Shown one piece after another: positions 1 through 7,232 of a stretch of DNA of 12,008 bases. Both the position numbers and the translations under genes were made by a program. The stretch is from JADJPL01 sp964607915 (GTDB lineage: Bacteria > Bacteroidota > Bacteroidia > Chitinophagales > Saprospiraceae): positions 1 to 12,008 of the forward strand of contig CAZSMU010000123.1 in the NCBI GenBank assembly GCA_964607915.1, read 5' to 3'. The notes beneath the pieces are model-generated. The model saw only the letters and a list, made by a program, of their open reading frames with translations, made no database searches and had not been told where the DNA came from. Position 1 is the first letter of the stretch. The number at the start of each line of letters is the position of its first letter.

Positions 1-1582
1 TGAATACCCACAACCCTGGTTGGAAGGGGTCGAGGTGTTGCAGGAGGGTGTCGAAAAAAGCAGGGCCGTATTTCTGGTAAAACACGAGGAAGTTGTCGTG
101 CCGTTCCTGCAGGCCATTTCCGGGGAACAGTTTCTCTTTCAGGTTGCGCAACTGCTGTACTTCCGTGTCGTATTTTTGTTTTTCGGCGCGCAGCAGGCGC
201 TGTTCCAGGTGTTCGAACACTTTTAGTTGCTTGCTCTCCTCTGCGCCCACCACTTTTTCCAGCGTGGGGTCTATGCGCACGGCTTTATCGTGTATGCTGT
301 GGAACAGTTCCCGCAGTACCTCCATTTCGCGGGAGAGGCTCAGGTCATCGGTGCTTCGCTGTTCTACAAAGCGGCGCACGATGGCTTCGGTGTCGCCCAT
401 CAGCGCTTCGACACTCAGCCCCAATTTTTCCATGCGCTGGCGGGCAGTTCCGTCCACCCACAGCACCGAGTTCCGGCGGATGAGGACGGGGAAATTCAGT
501 CCGAAGTGCTCAAACTGGGTTTTTCGCTCCAGCCAGTAGGCGATTTCACCGCCGCCGCCGATGTAGGCCAGGTTGGGTAGGATATGTTCCTGGTACAGGG
601 GGCGCAGCACGACATTCGGGCTGAAGCGCTCCGGATGTTGCACCAGTTCTTCCTCCAGGGCCTCCGGGCTGAATTTTTTTCCGCTGCCGTGTATCTCGAA
701 GCCTTCCGGGGTGCGCAAAATGCGCGAGCGGCGACCAGGTTCCAGGTAGAACAGGTTGATTTCGCGCGCGTGTGCCTGTCCGGAGTACCCTGCGGCTTCG
801 AGTTGTTGCTGCGTGCGTTCCACCAAGGCCTGGGAGGGCTGTCGGAACAACTCTTCCCGCATGAACGGGATGAAGTGCCGCTTCAACTCTGCGTGTTGCA
901 TGTCGAGGGCAACCAGGCCATACTGCCCGAAGAGGCGGTTGACCAGGTCGATGGCAGCGGCGCCGTAGGTTTCGTTTTCGGTATAGGCAGCCCGGATGGT
1001 TTGAAAAACGGATTGTCCGTGTTCTGTGTGGGCGAGGAGGGGTTCCAGCTCCTCCAGGAGGGGCTGCAGGCTATCGGTGGGATATAGGCCGGTGGGGCCG
1101 CCCCAGGCGTGTTCCCAGCGCAGCGTCCGGCCAAACAGACGGGCGTGGTTGATCTCTTCGAAGTCGTGGTCTTCGGCCCCGCTGACGAAGACCGGCACGA
1201 AGTGGAATCCCGGGAAGGCCGTTGCCAACTGCCGGGCGAGCTGGATGACATTGAGGATTTTATAGACGTAGTACAGCGGGCCGGTAAGCAGGGCCGGCTG
1301 GTGGGCTGTCGTGACCGTAAACGCATTGGGCAGGGCCAATTTCTCCAGGTTAGCCCTGGTTGGCTCCGAAATTTCCAGTCGGGAGTACTGGGCCTGCAGG
1401 ACGCGCACGAGCAGTGCCCGGTCGGTGGAGTCAGCCTGTTTATCGCGAAGGGCGGCTTCGAAACTCGAGCGCTTTGCTTCGTACTTGTAAAACGGCCGGA
1501 GAGCTGGCTCGGCAAGGGTGTAAGCGATGTCTTTCGACGAAAAATACGGCACCTGACGGGCGGGGATACAGTGTGTTTCCAT
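1..1582 (-). CDS. bshC: Bacillithiol biosynthesis cysteine-adding enzyme BshC (3' end cut by window edge)
   Basis: BshC is assigned the last step of bacillithiol synthesis, ligating cysteine to glucosaminyl-malate in the cytoplasm. The frame is open from the ATG at 1582 to the left edge, giving 527 residues against about 530-540 for the family, so only a few C-terminal residues are missing. Recognisable blocks are TTAHQPALLTGPLYYVYKI (residues 91-109), FVSGAEDHDFEEINH (132-146), INLFYLEPGRRSRI (275-288), RPLYQEHILPNLAYIGGGGE (327-346) followed by IAYWLERK, and LQERHDNFL near 491-499. Residues from about 380 to 485 are rich in charged heptad-like sequence, consistent with the coiled-coil region of BshC. 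No other bsh gene is in view. The gene lies downstream of the Ig-repeat gene on the same strand, but 354 bases and a hairpin separate them, so it is probably its own transcript. No clear Shine-Dalgarno sequence is seen. The family call is very secure. Confidence 0.95.
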   Translation of the reverse strand, partial: METHCIPARQVPYFSSKDIAYTLAEPALRPFYKYEAKRSSFEAALRDKQADSTDRALLVRVLQAQYSRLEISEPTRANLEKLALPNAFTVTTAHQPALLTGPLYYVYKILNVIQLARQLATAFPGFHFVPVFVSGAEDHDFEEINHARLFGRTLRWEHAWGGPTGLYPTDSLQPLLEELEPLLAHTEHGQSVFQTIRAAYTENETYGAAAIDLVNRLFGQYGLVALDMQHAELKRHFIPFMREELFRQPSQALVERTQQQLEAAGYSGQAHAREINLFYLEPGRRSRILRTPEGFEIHGSGKKFSPEALEEELVQHPERFSPNVVLRPLYQEHILPNLAYIGGGGEIAYWLERKTQFEHFGLNFPVLIRRNSVLWVDGTARQRMEKLGLSVEALMGDTEAIVRRFVEQRSTDDLSLSREMEVLRELFHSIHDKAVRIDPTLEKVVGAEESKQLKVFEHLEQRLLRAEKQKYDTEVQQLRNLKEKLFPGNGLQERHDNFLVFYQKYGPAFFDTLLQHLDPFQPGLWVF

Positions 1583-1686
1583 GCTTATACAGCGCTGGTG
1601 CGCTCGGTTCGGGCTCTTTGGCACTCCTTTTTCAAGGAGGCGGCTAATTTTGTAAAAAATTGTATATCAAAAAGATAAGGTAGGGT

Positions 1687-1717
1687 AAAATAGGGGAAAA
1701 TACATCTCCCCTATTTT
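1687..1717. terminator. Hairpin with T-rich flank, probable terminator
   Basis: AAAATAGGGGA at 1687-1697 pairs perfectly with TCCCCTATTTT at 1707-1717 around a 9-base loop. On the plus strand the stem runs into further T residues (1718-1719). On the minus strand its own TTTT arm ends the stem. It sits about 220 bases beyond the stop of the Ig-repeat gene and about 105 bases before bshC, so the useful role would be to end the Ig-repeat transcript ahead of bshC. It could instead act as a leader hairpin of bshC. Confidence 0.5.
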
Positions 1718-1793
1718 TTCTTGTAGGAACGATACGCCGGGGTTACCTTTATGGAACACAGATGCGATATTCTGATTCCGGAGTAAGACGGGC

Positions 1794-1827
1794 TTTCCCG
1801 TTCCCAAAACCTCGCTTCCCGTTCCCA
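1794..1827. repeat. 21-bp-period tandem repeat (TTCCCGTTCCCA unit)
   Basis: TTCCCGTTCCCA occurs at 1795-1806 and again at 1816-1827, exactly 21 bases apart. A degraded third unit may follow around 1836. On the minus strand this reads TGGGAACGGGAA. The period of 21 makes the unit readable in every frame, which explains a false LGTG-type repeat peptide in the minus-strand frame. Function unknown. Confidence 0.6.
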
Positions 1828-1855
1828 AAGCCCTATTTCCAAAATTTCCTTTAGA

Positions 1856-1929
1856 ACTTGTTGCGAGGGGAATCTCATCGAGGGGTGAAAAAGGTTCTTT
1901 TCTCTCGTCGATAACCCTTCGCGGCAAGT
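1856..1929 (-). repeat. Dispersed intergenic repeat, copy A (long imperfect palindrome)
   Basis: The outer arms are ACTTGTTGCGAGGG (1856-1869) and CCCTTCGCGGCAAGT (1915-1929), which pair at about 12 of 15 positions. Inner arms ATCGA/TCGAT and GAAAAAG/CTTTTC continue the pairing towards a centre near 1895, so the whole 74 bases can fold as one hairpin. Read on the minus strand, 1856-1899 matches copy B at 5822-5863, with a 2-base indel and about three substitutions. This resembles REP or MITE-type intergenic elements. There is no transposase nearby. Confidence 0.65.
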
Positions 1930-1936
1930 CTCTTTT

Positions 1937-4267
1937 TCATCGAATCAAGGTCACATCCCCCTGGCGGTTAAACTCTTTGCCGTCGGGGAAAACAATCCGG
2001 ATTTTATAGACATATACATCTGAGGGGGCGGGTTTGCCTCCTACGTTTCCGTCCCATCCTTCCGGGTTGACGCTGTTGAACACCGTCTGCCCCCAGCGGT
2101 TCCATACCCGGAACTCGCGGATTTCGATATTGCCCTTATAGACGACGCGGAAGAAGTCGTTGTTGCCGTCTCCGTCTGGTGTGAAAGCGTTGGGGATATC
2201 AAACTGGGGCGGTACCACGCGGATGGGCGGGGTGGTGGCGCTGACTTCGCAGCCCGCGGCTGTCTTGATCGTCAAGGTATAGGTGGTCGGGTCGGCGGTA
2301 GGTTTGTGCTGTACGCTGAGGGCGTTGCCGGAGATAGCTTCGCCATTAGCTTTCCAGGTGTAGGTGACCCCGCTGGGGTTGGCTGGGCTGGTGATGGCCC
2401 GGATGGTGAGGGTAGAGCCCTGGGGTAGCCCTTCTGTCTGGGCTTCCGGTGGGTCGTAGGAGAATCCGTTGATAGAGGGCACGTTGTCCACTTCCACGAC
2501 TACGGGTTTGGTGATGGTTCCGCAGTTGGGGCCATAGGTGTAGGTGACGTTGAACGTAGTGGTCCGCGTCAGGTTGTTGACCGTCAAGTTAGGGCCCAGG
2601 GAGGAATTTTGCCCGTTGTTCCAGGTCCAGCGGAAGGACTCTTGCACGCCATTGGGCGCGGTGCCGTCGGCGACCAGGGTGATGGATTGGCCGGGGCAGA
2701 TCCGTTGGGTGATGGGCACGGTGAGGTCGGCAGGCTGTACAACGAATACTGTCGTTTGTACCTGTACGGCGGGACAGCGGCCCCGCTGTGCCGTGAGCGT
2801 GTACGTCGTCGTATTCCGCGGGGCGACGCGCAGTTGGGCCGTATTGACATCCAGGGAGCTGTTTTGCGGGGATTGCCAGCGGTAGGTCACGCCCGGTTCC
2901 GGGTTGGAGAGGAACAGGGCTATGGAGTCGCCCAGGCAGAGGGTAGGGTTGACTGAAATGGGGGTCTGAGGAGGTTGCAGGACTACTACGGTGACGGCTT
3001 TGGTGCTCGGGCAGCTCCGCTCCGTCACCTTGATGGTATAGGTTGTCGTGAAATTAGGCACCACTGTAGGCTCCTTACACTTGACGCAGGAGATGTTTTG
3101 TTCCGGCGACCATTCTATTTCACCTTCTCCGGCGAAGCTGGCTTTGAGCTGCACGTTTTCGCCCAGGCATATCTCGGGCCGCTCAGGCACGATAGTGATG
3201 TCTTTAGGCTTGATGACCGGTATGAAGACCCCTTGGGTATCAATACAGCCCCCGTTTTTGCTGATTCGGTAGTAGATGGTACTGTCCACGGTGCTGATGA
3301 CCATGTTCCACAGGCTATCGGGCGTTTCAAAGCCCTTGCTGGGAAACCAGCTGTGCTTGATACCCGGATAGAGGTAGGGCTCGAAGGTCTGCGACTTGAG
3401 CGTCACGGTTTCCCCCTGGCAGTAGGTATCTTTTTTGGGGTCGGCGGTGATAGCGCGCTCGACGGGCAGGGAGTCCACTTTTACAAAAACGGAGTCTTGA
3501 ATGACGCAGCCCCCGCTGCTGAAGGTCGAATAATACGTCGTAGGCACTTTGGGGCTGACTTCCACGACGAATTTGGCGGAATCGCTGAGCGTTTTGTCGG
3601 AGGCGCTCCAGCGCAGCCCTTTCGTGTCGTTGGTGCTGGTGATGGCCCCTATTTTGAGCTTGCTGCCCAGGCAGAGCTCGAACGTATCGGCCACCAGGAT
3701 ATCTACCTGGACGGGTTTGACGACTACCGTCGCGTTTTTGCGCACTTCACAGCCCTTGATATCCAGGACAGCCGTATAGGTAGTCGTCACCTTGGGGCGT
3801 GCCGTGACGTTTGGGCTGGTAGTGCTGCTCAATCCGTCGGACGGCTGCCAGCGGAGGCCATAGGTACCGGTATTGGTGATGGCCTGGAGCCTGACCGGGG
3901 TGCCTCGGCACACGGCGGTGTCGGGTGCGGGCGCGGAGAGGGTCAGGGTAGGGGTCACTGAAAAGACCCGCACCGTATCGCTCCTGCTCGTACCGTTCAC
4001 GGAGGCGGTGAGGATGACGATTGCCCCGTTGACGGGCGGCTTTACCCGTATGCTGCCCGCGGAGGGGGTAGGGATGACCAGGTCGGGAGAGGACCAAAAG
4101 AAGTTGGAGCCGCCCGTAGCCGTCAGGGTGACCAGACTGTCTGTACAGACGTACACGGAGTCGGCATTGGGAAGGATGGTCACTTGCTGGGCCTGTGCCC
4201 GCTGAAGGAAAGATGCGCCGAGTATCCAGAACAGGGGCGCGAGGAATTTCCAGGAGAATTGCTTCAT
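1937..4267 (-). CDS. Secreted multi-Ig/PKD-like repeat protein with T9SS type B (CHU_C) sorting domain
   Basis: This is a large extracellular protein of 776 residues, probably surface-attached or released by the type IX secretion system. Residues 1-27 form a signal peptide (basic start, hydrophobic core, cleavage after AQA). Eight Ig/PKD-like modules of 78-90 residues follow, at roughly 29-107, 108-186, 187-267, 268-353, 354-432, 433-511, 512-596 and 597-686. Many share a C-x-G-x-x-V-x-L start, an inner W-x-P or similar, TTTYT, and a late GC. Residues 688-776 are the CHU_C/gliding-motility-associated domain, with IPNAFTPDGDGNNDFF, WNRWGQTVF, WDG and a final GDVTLIR. Modules 2-7 each carry a Cys pair (120/173, 199/254, 283/341, 367/419, 444/498, 524/582) that likely forms a disulfide. 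Module 5 has an extra CVKC (394-397). No enzymatic domain is visible, so an adhesin or structural role is inference; the ligand is unknown. The ATG is immediately followed by the signal peptide, which supports the start. Confidence 0.9.
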   Translation of the reverse strand: MKQFSWKFLAPLFWILGASFLQRAQAQQVTILPNADSVYVCTDSLVTLTATGGSNFFWSSPDLVIPTPSAGSIRVKPPVNGAIVILTASVNGTSRSDTVRVFSVTPTLTLSAPAPDTAVCRGTPVRLQAITNTGTYGLRWQPSDGLSSTTSPNVTARPKVTTTYTAVLDIKGCEVRKNATVVVKPVQVDILVADTFELCLGSKLKIGAITSTNDTKGLRWSASDKTLSDSAKFVVEVSPKVPTTYYSTFSSGGCVIQDSVFVKVDSLPVERAITADPKKDTYCQGETVTLKSQTFEPYLYPGIKHSWFPSKGFETPDSLWNMVISTVDSTIYYRISKNGGCIDTQGVFIPVIKPKDITIVPERPEICLGENVQLKASFAGEGEIEWSPEQNISCVKCKEPTVVPNFTTTYTIKVTERSCPSTKAVTVVVLQPPQTPISVNPTLCLGDSIALFLSNPEPGVTYRWQSPQNSSLDVNTAQLRVAPRNTTTYTLTAQRGRCPAVQVQTTVFVVQPADLTVPITQRICPGQSITLVADGTAPNGVQESFRWTWNNGQNSSLGPNLTVNNLTRTTTFNVTYTYGPNCGTITKPVVVEVDNVPSINGFSYDPPEAQTEGLPQGSTLTIRAITSPANPSGVTYTWKANGEAISGNALSVQHKPTADPTTYTLTIKTAAGCEVSATTPPIRVVPPQFDIPNAFTPDGDGNNDFFRVVYKGNIEIREFRVWNRWGQTVFNSVNPEGWDGNVGGKPAPSDVYVYKIRIVFPDGKEFNRQGDVTLIR

Positions 4268-4432
4268 CCGTATAAAGGTTTAACTGTGTGGCGAAAGGTA
4301 GTGAATCCCGATGATTTTAGAGTATGTTCGATTTTCCGGGCGAGTCAAATTTTTTGTCTCCGGCAGCAAATCTAATACCTAACGAAAATAAAAAGGTTTA
4401 GCATATATACCTCCAACCCTAAAAACGCGGGG
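4268..4432. other. Intergenic leader of the Ig-repeat gene
   Basis: This AT-rich stretch of 165 bases separates the cytochrome c gene from the Ig-repeat gene. It contains a promoter-like element on the minus strand and two copies of AAAGGTTTA (near 4274 and 4392). There is no clear terminator for the upstream cytochrome gene and no small gene that I can support. Confidence 0.5.
4367..4374 (-). promoter_or_regulatory. Putative -7 element TAGATTTG for the Ig-repeat gene
   Basis: The minus strand reads TAGATTTG here, an exact match to the TAnnTTTG -7 consensus of Bacteroidetes housekeeping promoters. It lies about 100 bases ahead of the ATG at 4267. No convincing TTTG element is present at the expected distance upstream, so this is a half-match only. 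Confidence 0.35.
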
Positions 4433-4870
4433 TTACTCCTTGCAGGTGTCCAGGGCAGAGCGCACTTTTTCCAGTGAGACATAGCCCAGGTCGTTTCCCC
4501 AACTATGGTGGATATAGTTGATCAGGTTGGCGATTTCAAATTCGTTCAGTTTTGGTATGCCAGCCATGGGCTGGTCGTAGGTCTTGCCGTTGACCGTTAT
4601 GGGTTCGTTCAGCCCGTACCGGATGACACAAGCGATGGATACGGCGTTATTCCGGAGGTAGTCCGACCCGGCAAGGGGAGGGATATTCCCTTTGAGCCCG
4701 GTACCATCTTCCATGTGGCAGTTGGCGCAGTATTGCCGATACAAAGCCTCCCCTTGCCGGTATCCCTTTTTATCGCAGGCAGGGAAGGCTGCGGCGCTGG
4801 CTAAGGCAAGCAGGAACAGCCCTGTGCAGAGGCGGGCGGGCCGTATCGCACCATTCGACATAGCGCCCAT
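4433..4870 (-). CDS. Small exported c-type cytochrome (class I, single haem)
   Basis: This is a 145-residue monohaem cytochrome c, probably an electron carrier on the periplasmic side. It has an N-terminal hydrophobic segment (about 14-29) after a basic start. C32 in FPAC could be a lipid-attachment cysteine, though the lipobox is not canonical; otherwise the segment is a signal peptide. The haem-binding motif is CANCH (48-52). It is followed by DGTGLKGNIPPLAGSDYL and by QPMAGIP, in which M102 is the likely sixth haem ligand. A terminal helix ANLINYIHHSWG completes a class I fold. The ATG at 4870 overlaps the TGA of the ChaN-like gene (TGATG), indicating translational coupling. An in-frame ATG at 4861 (M4) is a possible alternative start. 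C81 and a C-terminal C143 are extra cysteines. The redox partner cannot be inferred from sequence. Confidence 0.9.
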   Translation of the reverse strand: MGAMSNGAIRPARLCTGLFLLALASAAAFPACDKKGYRQGEALYRQYCANCHMEDGTGLKGNIPPLAGSDYLRNNAVSIACVIRYGLNEPITVNGKTYDQPMAGIPKLNEFEIANLINYIHHSWGNDLGYVSLEKVRSALDTCKE

Positions 4871-5739
4871 CAGTAGGTTTTCGTCATATTGGAAGGAACG
4901 ACCAGTATAAAGTCGGCCTTGCCTTTGCTTTCCGGGGCTAGCTGCGAGGCATCTTTCTGTTCTGTGCTGGCGAGGGTGACCACGTCGGTCCGCGGCGCGT
5001 ACTTTTTGAGGTACCAGACGGTGCCCTCTTTGAGGTCGGAGTGGTAAGTGCCGTTGTAATGGATAAAAAGATGCCCTTTATTGAGGTTTTTGGCGATGAA
5101 GTAGCCCATAGTAGCGTCTTTGGAGGCCTGCGATTTGGGGAGGTTGTCGCTGTTCGGGCCGCCGTGCCCGCCCATGGAGGCCACCATATCCTTGTAGGAG
5201 GGCAGCGACAGATCTACTTCTATAGGCAGAGGGGCGATATAGGATTTCGCTTCGGCAGACAGGCTGTCGAGGGCGGCGAGGCCTTTGCGGAACACCAGGT
5301 TTGCGTAGCGCCGCGGGATATTCGTAGCGATGAACGGGATTTTTTGGGCCTTGGCGAATTCCAGCAAGGGTTTGTAATCGGTGGTGTAGTTTTTCCAGAG
5401 CCGCACCTCTTCTTCAAAGCTTTTCTGGGTGATTTGTCCGGAGAGGTATTCGTCCATGAGCAGCTGGTTGTCGCGCTCAAACATCTCGGCCCCCAGGGCG
5501 AGCTTGCCTTTTTTGGCAGCGTATAAATCCTGGGTCATCTCCAACTGGAGCCAATGGCAAACCGGGTTGTTGTGCAATTCCCCGAAGAAGAACACATCTG
5601 CTTTTTCCGCTTTTTGGATGACATCCTGATACGTCGCCTCTCTACCATCGGAATGGAATATCCGGTAGGCGGGCTTATCCTGGGCACCGAGCGGTGCGAA
5701 GACGGGAAAGGTGGCTAAGAAAAATGCGAGAGCTCTCAT
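4870..5739 (-). CDS. ChaN-family (TIKI/EreA/PrgY clan) exported haem-binding-type protein
   Basis: This 289-residue exported protein belongs to the ChaN/DUF399 (Cofac_haem_bdg) family. Family members have been described as haem-binding lipoproteins implicated in iron acquisition, and the wider TIKI clan includes metalloproteases, so its exact activity here is open. Numbering from the ATG at 5739, residues 1-19 form a signal peptide (MRALAFFLATFPVFAPLGA) without a lipobox cysteine. Family blocks are FFGELHNNPVCHWLQL (51-66, with the clan GE-H residues), LGAEMFERDNQ (82-92), TNIPRRYANLV (139-149) and IHYNGTYHSD (226-235). The frame is open six codons further to a TTG at 5757, but that TTG lies inside a TACCTTTG promoter-like box and lacks a sensible N-terminus, so the ATG is preferred. 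The gene is first in a two-gene unit, its TGA overlapping the ATG of the cytochrome c gene. The shared haem link may be functional. Confidence 0.88.
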   Translation of the reverse strand: MRALAFFLATFPVFAPLGAQDKPAYRIFHSDGREATYQDVIQKAEKADVFFFGELHNNPVCHWLQLEMTQDLYAAKKGKLALGAEMFERDNQLLMDEYLSGQITQKSFEEEVRLWKNYTTDYKPLLEFAKAQKIPFIATNIPRRYANLVFRKGLAALDSLSAEAKSYIAPLPIEVDLSLPSYKDMVASMGGHGGPNSDNLPKSQASKDATMGYFIAKNLNKGHLFIHYNGTYHSDLKEGTVWYLKKYAPRTDVVTLASTEQKDASQLAPESKGKADFILVVPSNMTKTY

Positions 5740-5754
5740 GGTCTTGTGTTTTTG

Positions 5755-5762
5755 CAAAGGTA
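5755..5762 (-). promoter_or_regulatory. Putative -7 element TACCTTTG for the ChaN-like/cytochrome c pair
   Basis: The minus strand reads TACCTTTG, an exact match to the TAnnTTTG consensus of Bacteroidetes promoters. It is 15 bases ahead of the preferred ATG at 5739, so the leader would be very short. No good TTTG element is seen at the usual distance upstream; a TTGG lies closer than usual. Confidence 0.4.
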
Positions 5763-5810
5763 AATTATTAAAACCAATACGCCACTTTTGTGTTTAAGGC
5801 TAAACCTTGG

Positions 5811-5864
5811 GGTTATGCAGGAAGGGCCTTTTTGACCCCTCGATGATTCCCCTCGCAACAAGTC
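5811..5864 (+). repeat. Dispersed intergenic repeat, copy B
   Basis: The core at 5822-5863 matches the reverse complement of copy A across about 42 bases, including CACCCCTCGATGA versus GACCCCTCGATGA and then TTCCCCTCGCAACAAGT in both. The outer part at 5811-5822 still shows the GGTTAT seen in copy A, although the left arm is degraded and the palindrome is weaker. Bases 5813-5843 also match copy C at 9943-9974. This copy lies 36 bases ahead of the cryptochrome start, in the divergent gap. Confidence 0.7.
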
Positions 5865-5899
5865 TAATAAAGCACCGCTCGCGGTAAATACACAAGAAA

Positions 5900-7204
5900 A
5901 TGCCTAAAAGAGCTATCGTCTGGTTTCAGAATGACCTTCGTCTGCACGACCACGAAGCACTGGTCGATGCCCTGCGCACGGCAGACGAAATCTACCCGGT
6001 GTATGTGTTCGACCCCCGATTGTGGAAAGGCAAGACCCGGTACGGTTTTGCGAAGATGGGATCGTTCAGGGCCAGGTTTGTCCTGGAGAACCTCGAAAAT
6101 CTCCGCTCCAAACTGCGGGACCTGAATAGCGATCTGTACCTGCGCCACGGGAACCCCGAGGAGGTCATCCCGGCCCTGGTCGCGCAGTTAGGCGCGAGCT
6201 GGGTGTTCGGTACCCGGGAATTCATCCACGAGGAGGCAGCGGTGCAAAGCGCGTTGGAAAAGGCCATCTGGAAGCTCGGGCAGGAGCTTAGGCTGCACCG
6301 GGGAAAAACGCTGTTCCAGGCTTCCGACCTCCCTTTCCCGGTACCCCATACCCCGGACGTGTTCACGCATTTCCGCAAACAGGTGGAGCGCTATGTGCAG
6401 GTGCGGCCACCGCTCCCCGCCCCAACCAAGCCCTTCCAGCCGCTTAGCATGCCCATCGACGCAGGGGATATGCCGACGCTGCCGGATTTTGGCCACCCCA
6501 TCCCTGCATCCGATCCGCGCACCTGTCTGCCTTTCAAAGGCGGGGAAGACGAAGCGCTGGCCCGGCTGCGCTACTACCTCTGGGACAGCAACCTGATCAA
6601 GACCTATAAAGAAACGAGAAACGGGCTCATCGGGGGCGATTACTCCTCGAAGCTGAGCCCCTGGTTGGCCGCCGGTGCCCTTTCCGCCCCCCTGGCATAC
6701 CACGAAATACGCCGCTACGAAGCGGCGCGCGGCGCCAATGAGTCCACCTACTGGCTGTTCTTTGAACTGATGTGGCGCGACTTCTTTCATCTGATGGCCC
6801 GCAAACACGGCAACCGCATTTTCTTTAAATCCGGGCCCAAAGGCCAGGCAGACCCGCGCTGGAAAGACGACTTCTCCAAATTGCAGCGCTGGATCAACGG
6901 ACAGACGGACTCCCCCTTCGTCAATGCCAATATGCGGGAGCTCAAAACGACGGGGTTTATGTCTAACCGCGGAAGGCAGAACGTAGCCAGCTTCCTGGCG
7001 AAAGATATGTTCGTCAACTGGCAAATGGGCGCCGAATACTTTGAATCCGTGCTCATTGACTACGACCCGGCAAGCAACTGGGGCAACTGGAACTACGTGG
7101 CCGGCGTGGGTAGCGACCCCAGGGAAGACCGCTATTTCAATACCCGTACCCAGGCACAGCGCTACGACCCCGATGGTGCTTTCGTGCGCTTGTGGACGGC
7201 ATAA
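5900..7204 (+). CDS. DASH-type cryptochrome / photolyase family flavoprotein
   Basis: This 434-residue cytoplasmic flavoprotein of the cryptochrome/photolyase family contains FAD and usually an antenna chromophore. DASH members repair cyclobutane pyrimidine dimers, mainly in single-stranded DNA, using blue light, and some have signalling roles. The N-terminal photolyase domain opens with AIVWFQNDLRLHDHEAL (5-21). FAD-domain blocks are TYKETRNGLIGGDYSSKLSP (235-254), ELMWRDFF (289-296), PFVNANMRELKTTGFMSNRG (339-358) and SNWGNWNYVAGVGSDPR (392-408), the last two being highly characteristic of the DASH class. By alignment from memory with E. coli photolyase, W397, W374 and W331 fit the electron-transfer tryptophan chain, and N393 fits the residue near flavin N5. 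Length is normal and nothing appears missing. The ATG at 5900 follows an A-rich leader without a Shine-Dalgarno sequence. It is divergent from the ChaN-like gene and upstream of the M48 gene by 71 bases. Confidence 0.95.
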   Translation: MPKRAIVWFQNDLRLHDHEALVDALRTADEIYPVYVFDPRLWKGKTRYGFAKMGSFRARFVLENLENLRSKLRDLNSDLYLRHGNPEEVIPALVAQLGASWVFGTREFIHEEAAVQSALEKAIWKLGQELRLHRGKTLFQASDLPFPVPHTPDVFTHFRKQVERYVQVRPPLPAPTKPFQPLSMPIDAGDMPTLPDFGHPIPASDPRTCLPFKGGEDEALARLRYYLWDSNLIKTYKETRNGLIGGDYSSKLSPWLAAGALSAPLAYHEIRRYEAARGANESTYWLFFELMWRDFFHLMARKHGNRIFFKSGPKGQADPRWKDDFSKLQRWINGQTDSPFVNANMRELKTTGFMSNRGRQNVASFLAKDMFVNWQMGAEYFESVLIDYDPASNWGNWNYVAGVGSDPREDRYFNTRTQAQRYDPDGAFVRLWTA

Positions 7205-7232
7205 AACGGTGCTCTCGCTCGTTTTTTATGGA

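Larger units (their letters stand above)
1583..1936. other. Gene-free intergenic stretch between the Ig-repeat gene and bshC
   Basis: These 354 bases contain no gene I can support. They hold, in order, the bshC leader with a small CTCCTT/AAGGAG hairpin at 1623-1638, an 11-bp terminator-like hairpin (1687-1717), a 21-bp-period tandem repeat (1794-1827) and a long imperfect palindrome (1856-1929) related to repeats elsewhere in the window. An 86-codon minus-strand frame (1667-1927) runs through all of these. Its product is just the translated repeats, so I treat it as non-coding. The base composition is more AT-rich than the flanking genes. Confidence 0.7.

Noticed and set aside
883..1515. 210-codon minus-strand frame
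   Set aside because: It overlaps bshC in another frame of the same strand and has an Arg/Ser/Pro/Thr-rich composition typical of an out-of-frame shadow.
1667..1927. 86-codon minus-strand frame between the Ig-repeat gene and bshC
   Set aside because: Its product is the translation of a hairpin, a 21-bp tandem repeat and the palindromic repeat. It shows no protein-like composition and no family motif.
2975..3961. 328-codon plus-strand frame
   Set aside because: It is antisense to the Ig-repeat gene, whose domains are unambiguous. The frame reflects GC-rich codon use in the real gene.
5740..5757. Six-codon upstream extension of the ChaN-like gene from a TTG
   Set aside because: The TTG is inside a promoter-like TACCTTTG box, and the signal peptide begins naturally at the ATG at 5739.
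6188..7024. 278-codon minus-strand frame
   Set aside because: It is antisense to the DASH cryptochrome and carries no recognisable motif.
7205..7227. Possible terminator after the cryptochrome gene (AAACG/CGTTT followed by T residues)
   Set aside because: The stem is only 5 bp around an 11-base loop, too weak to call, although the following T-run is suggestive.
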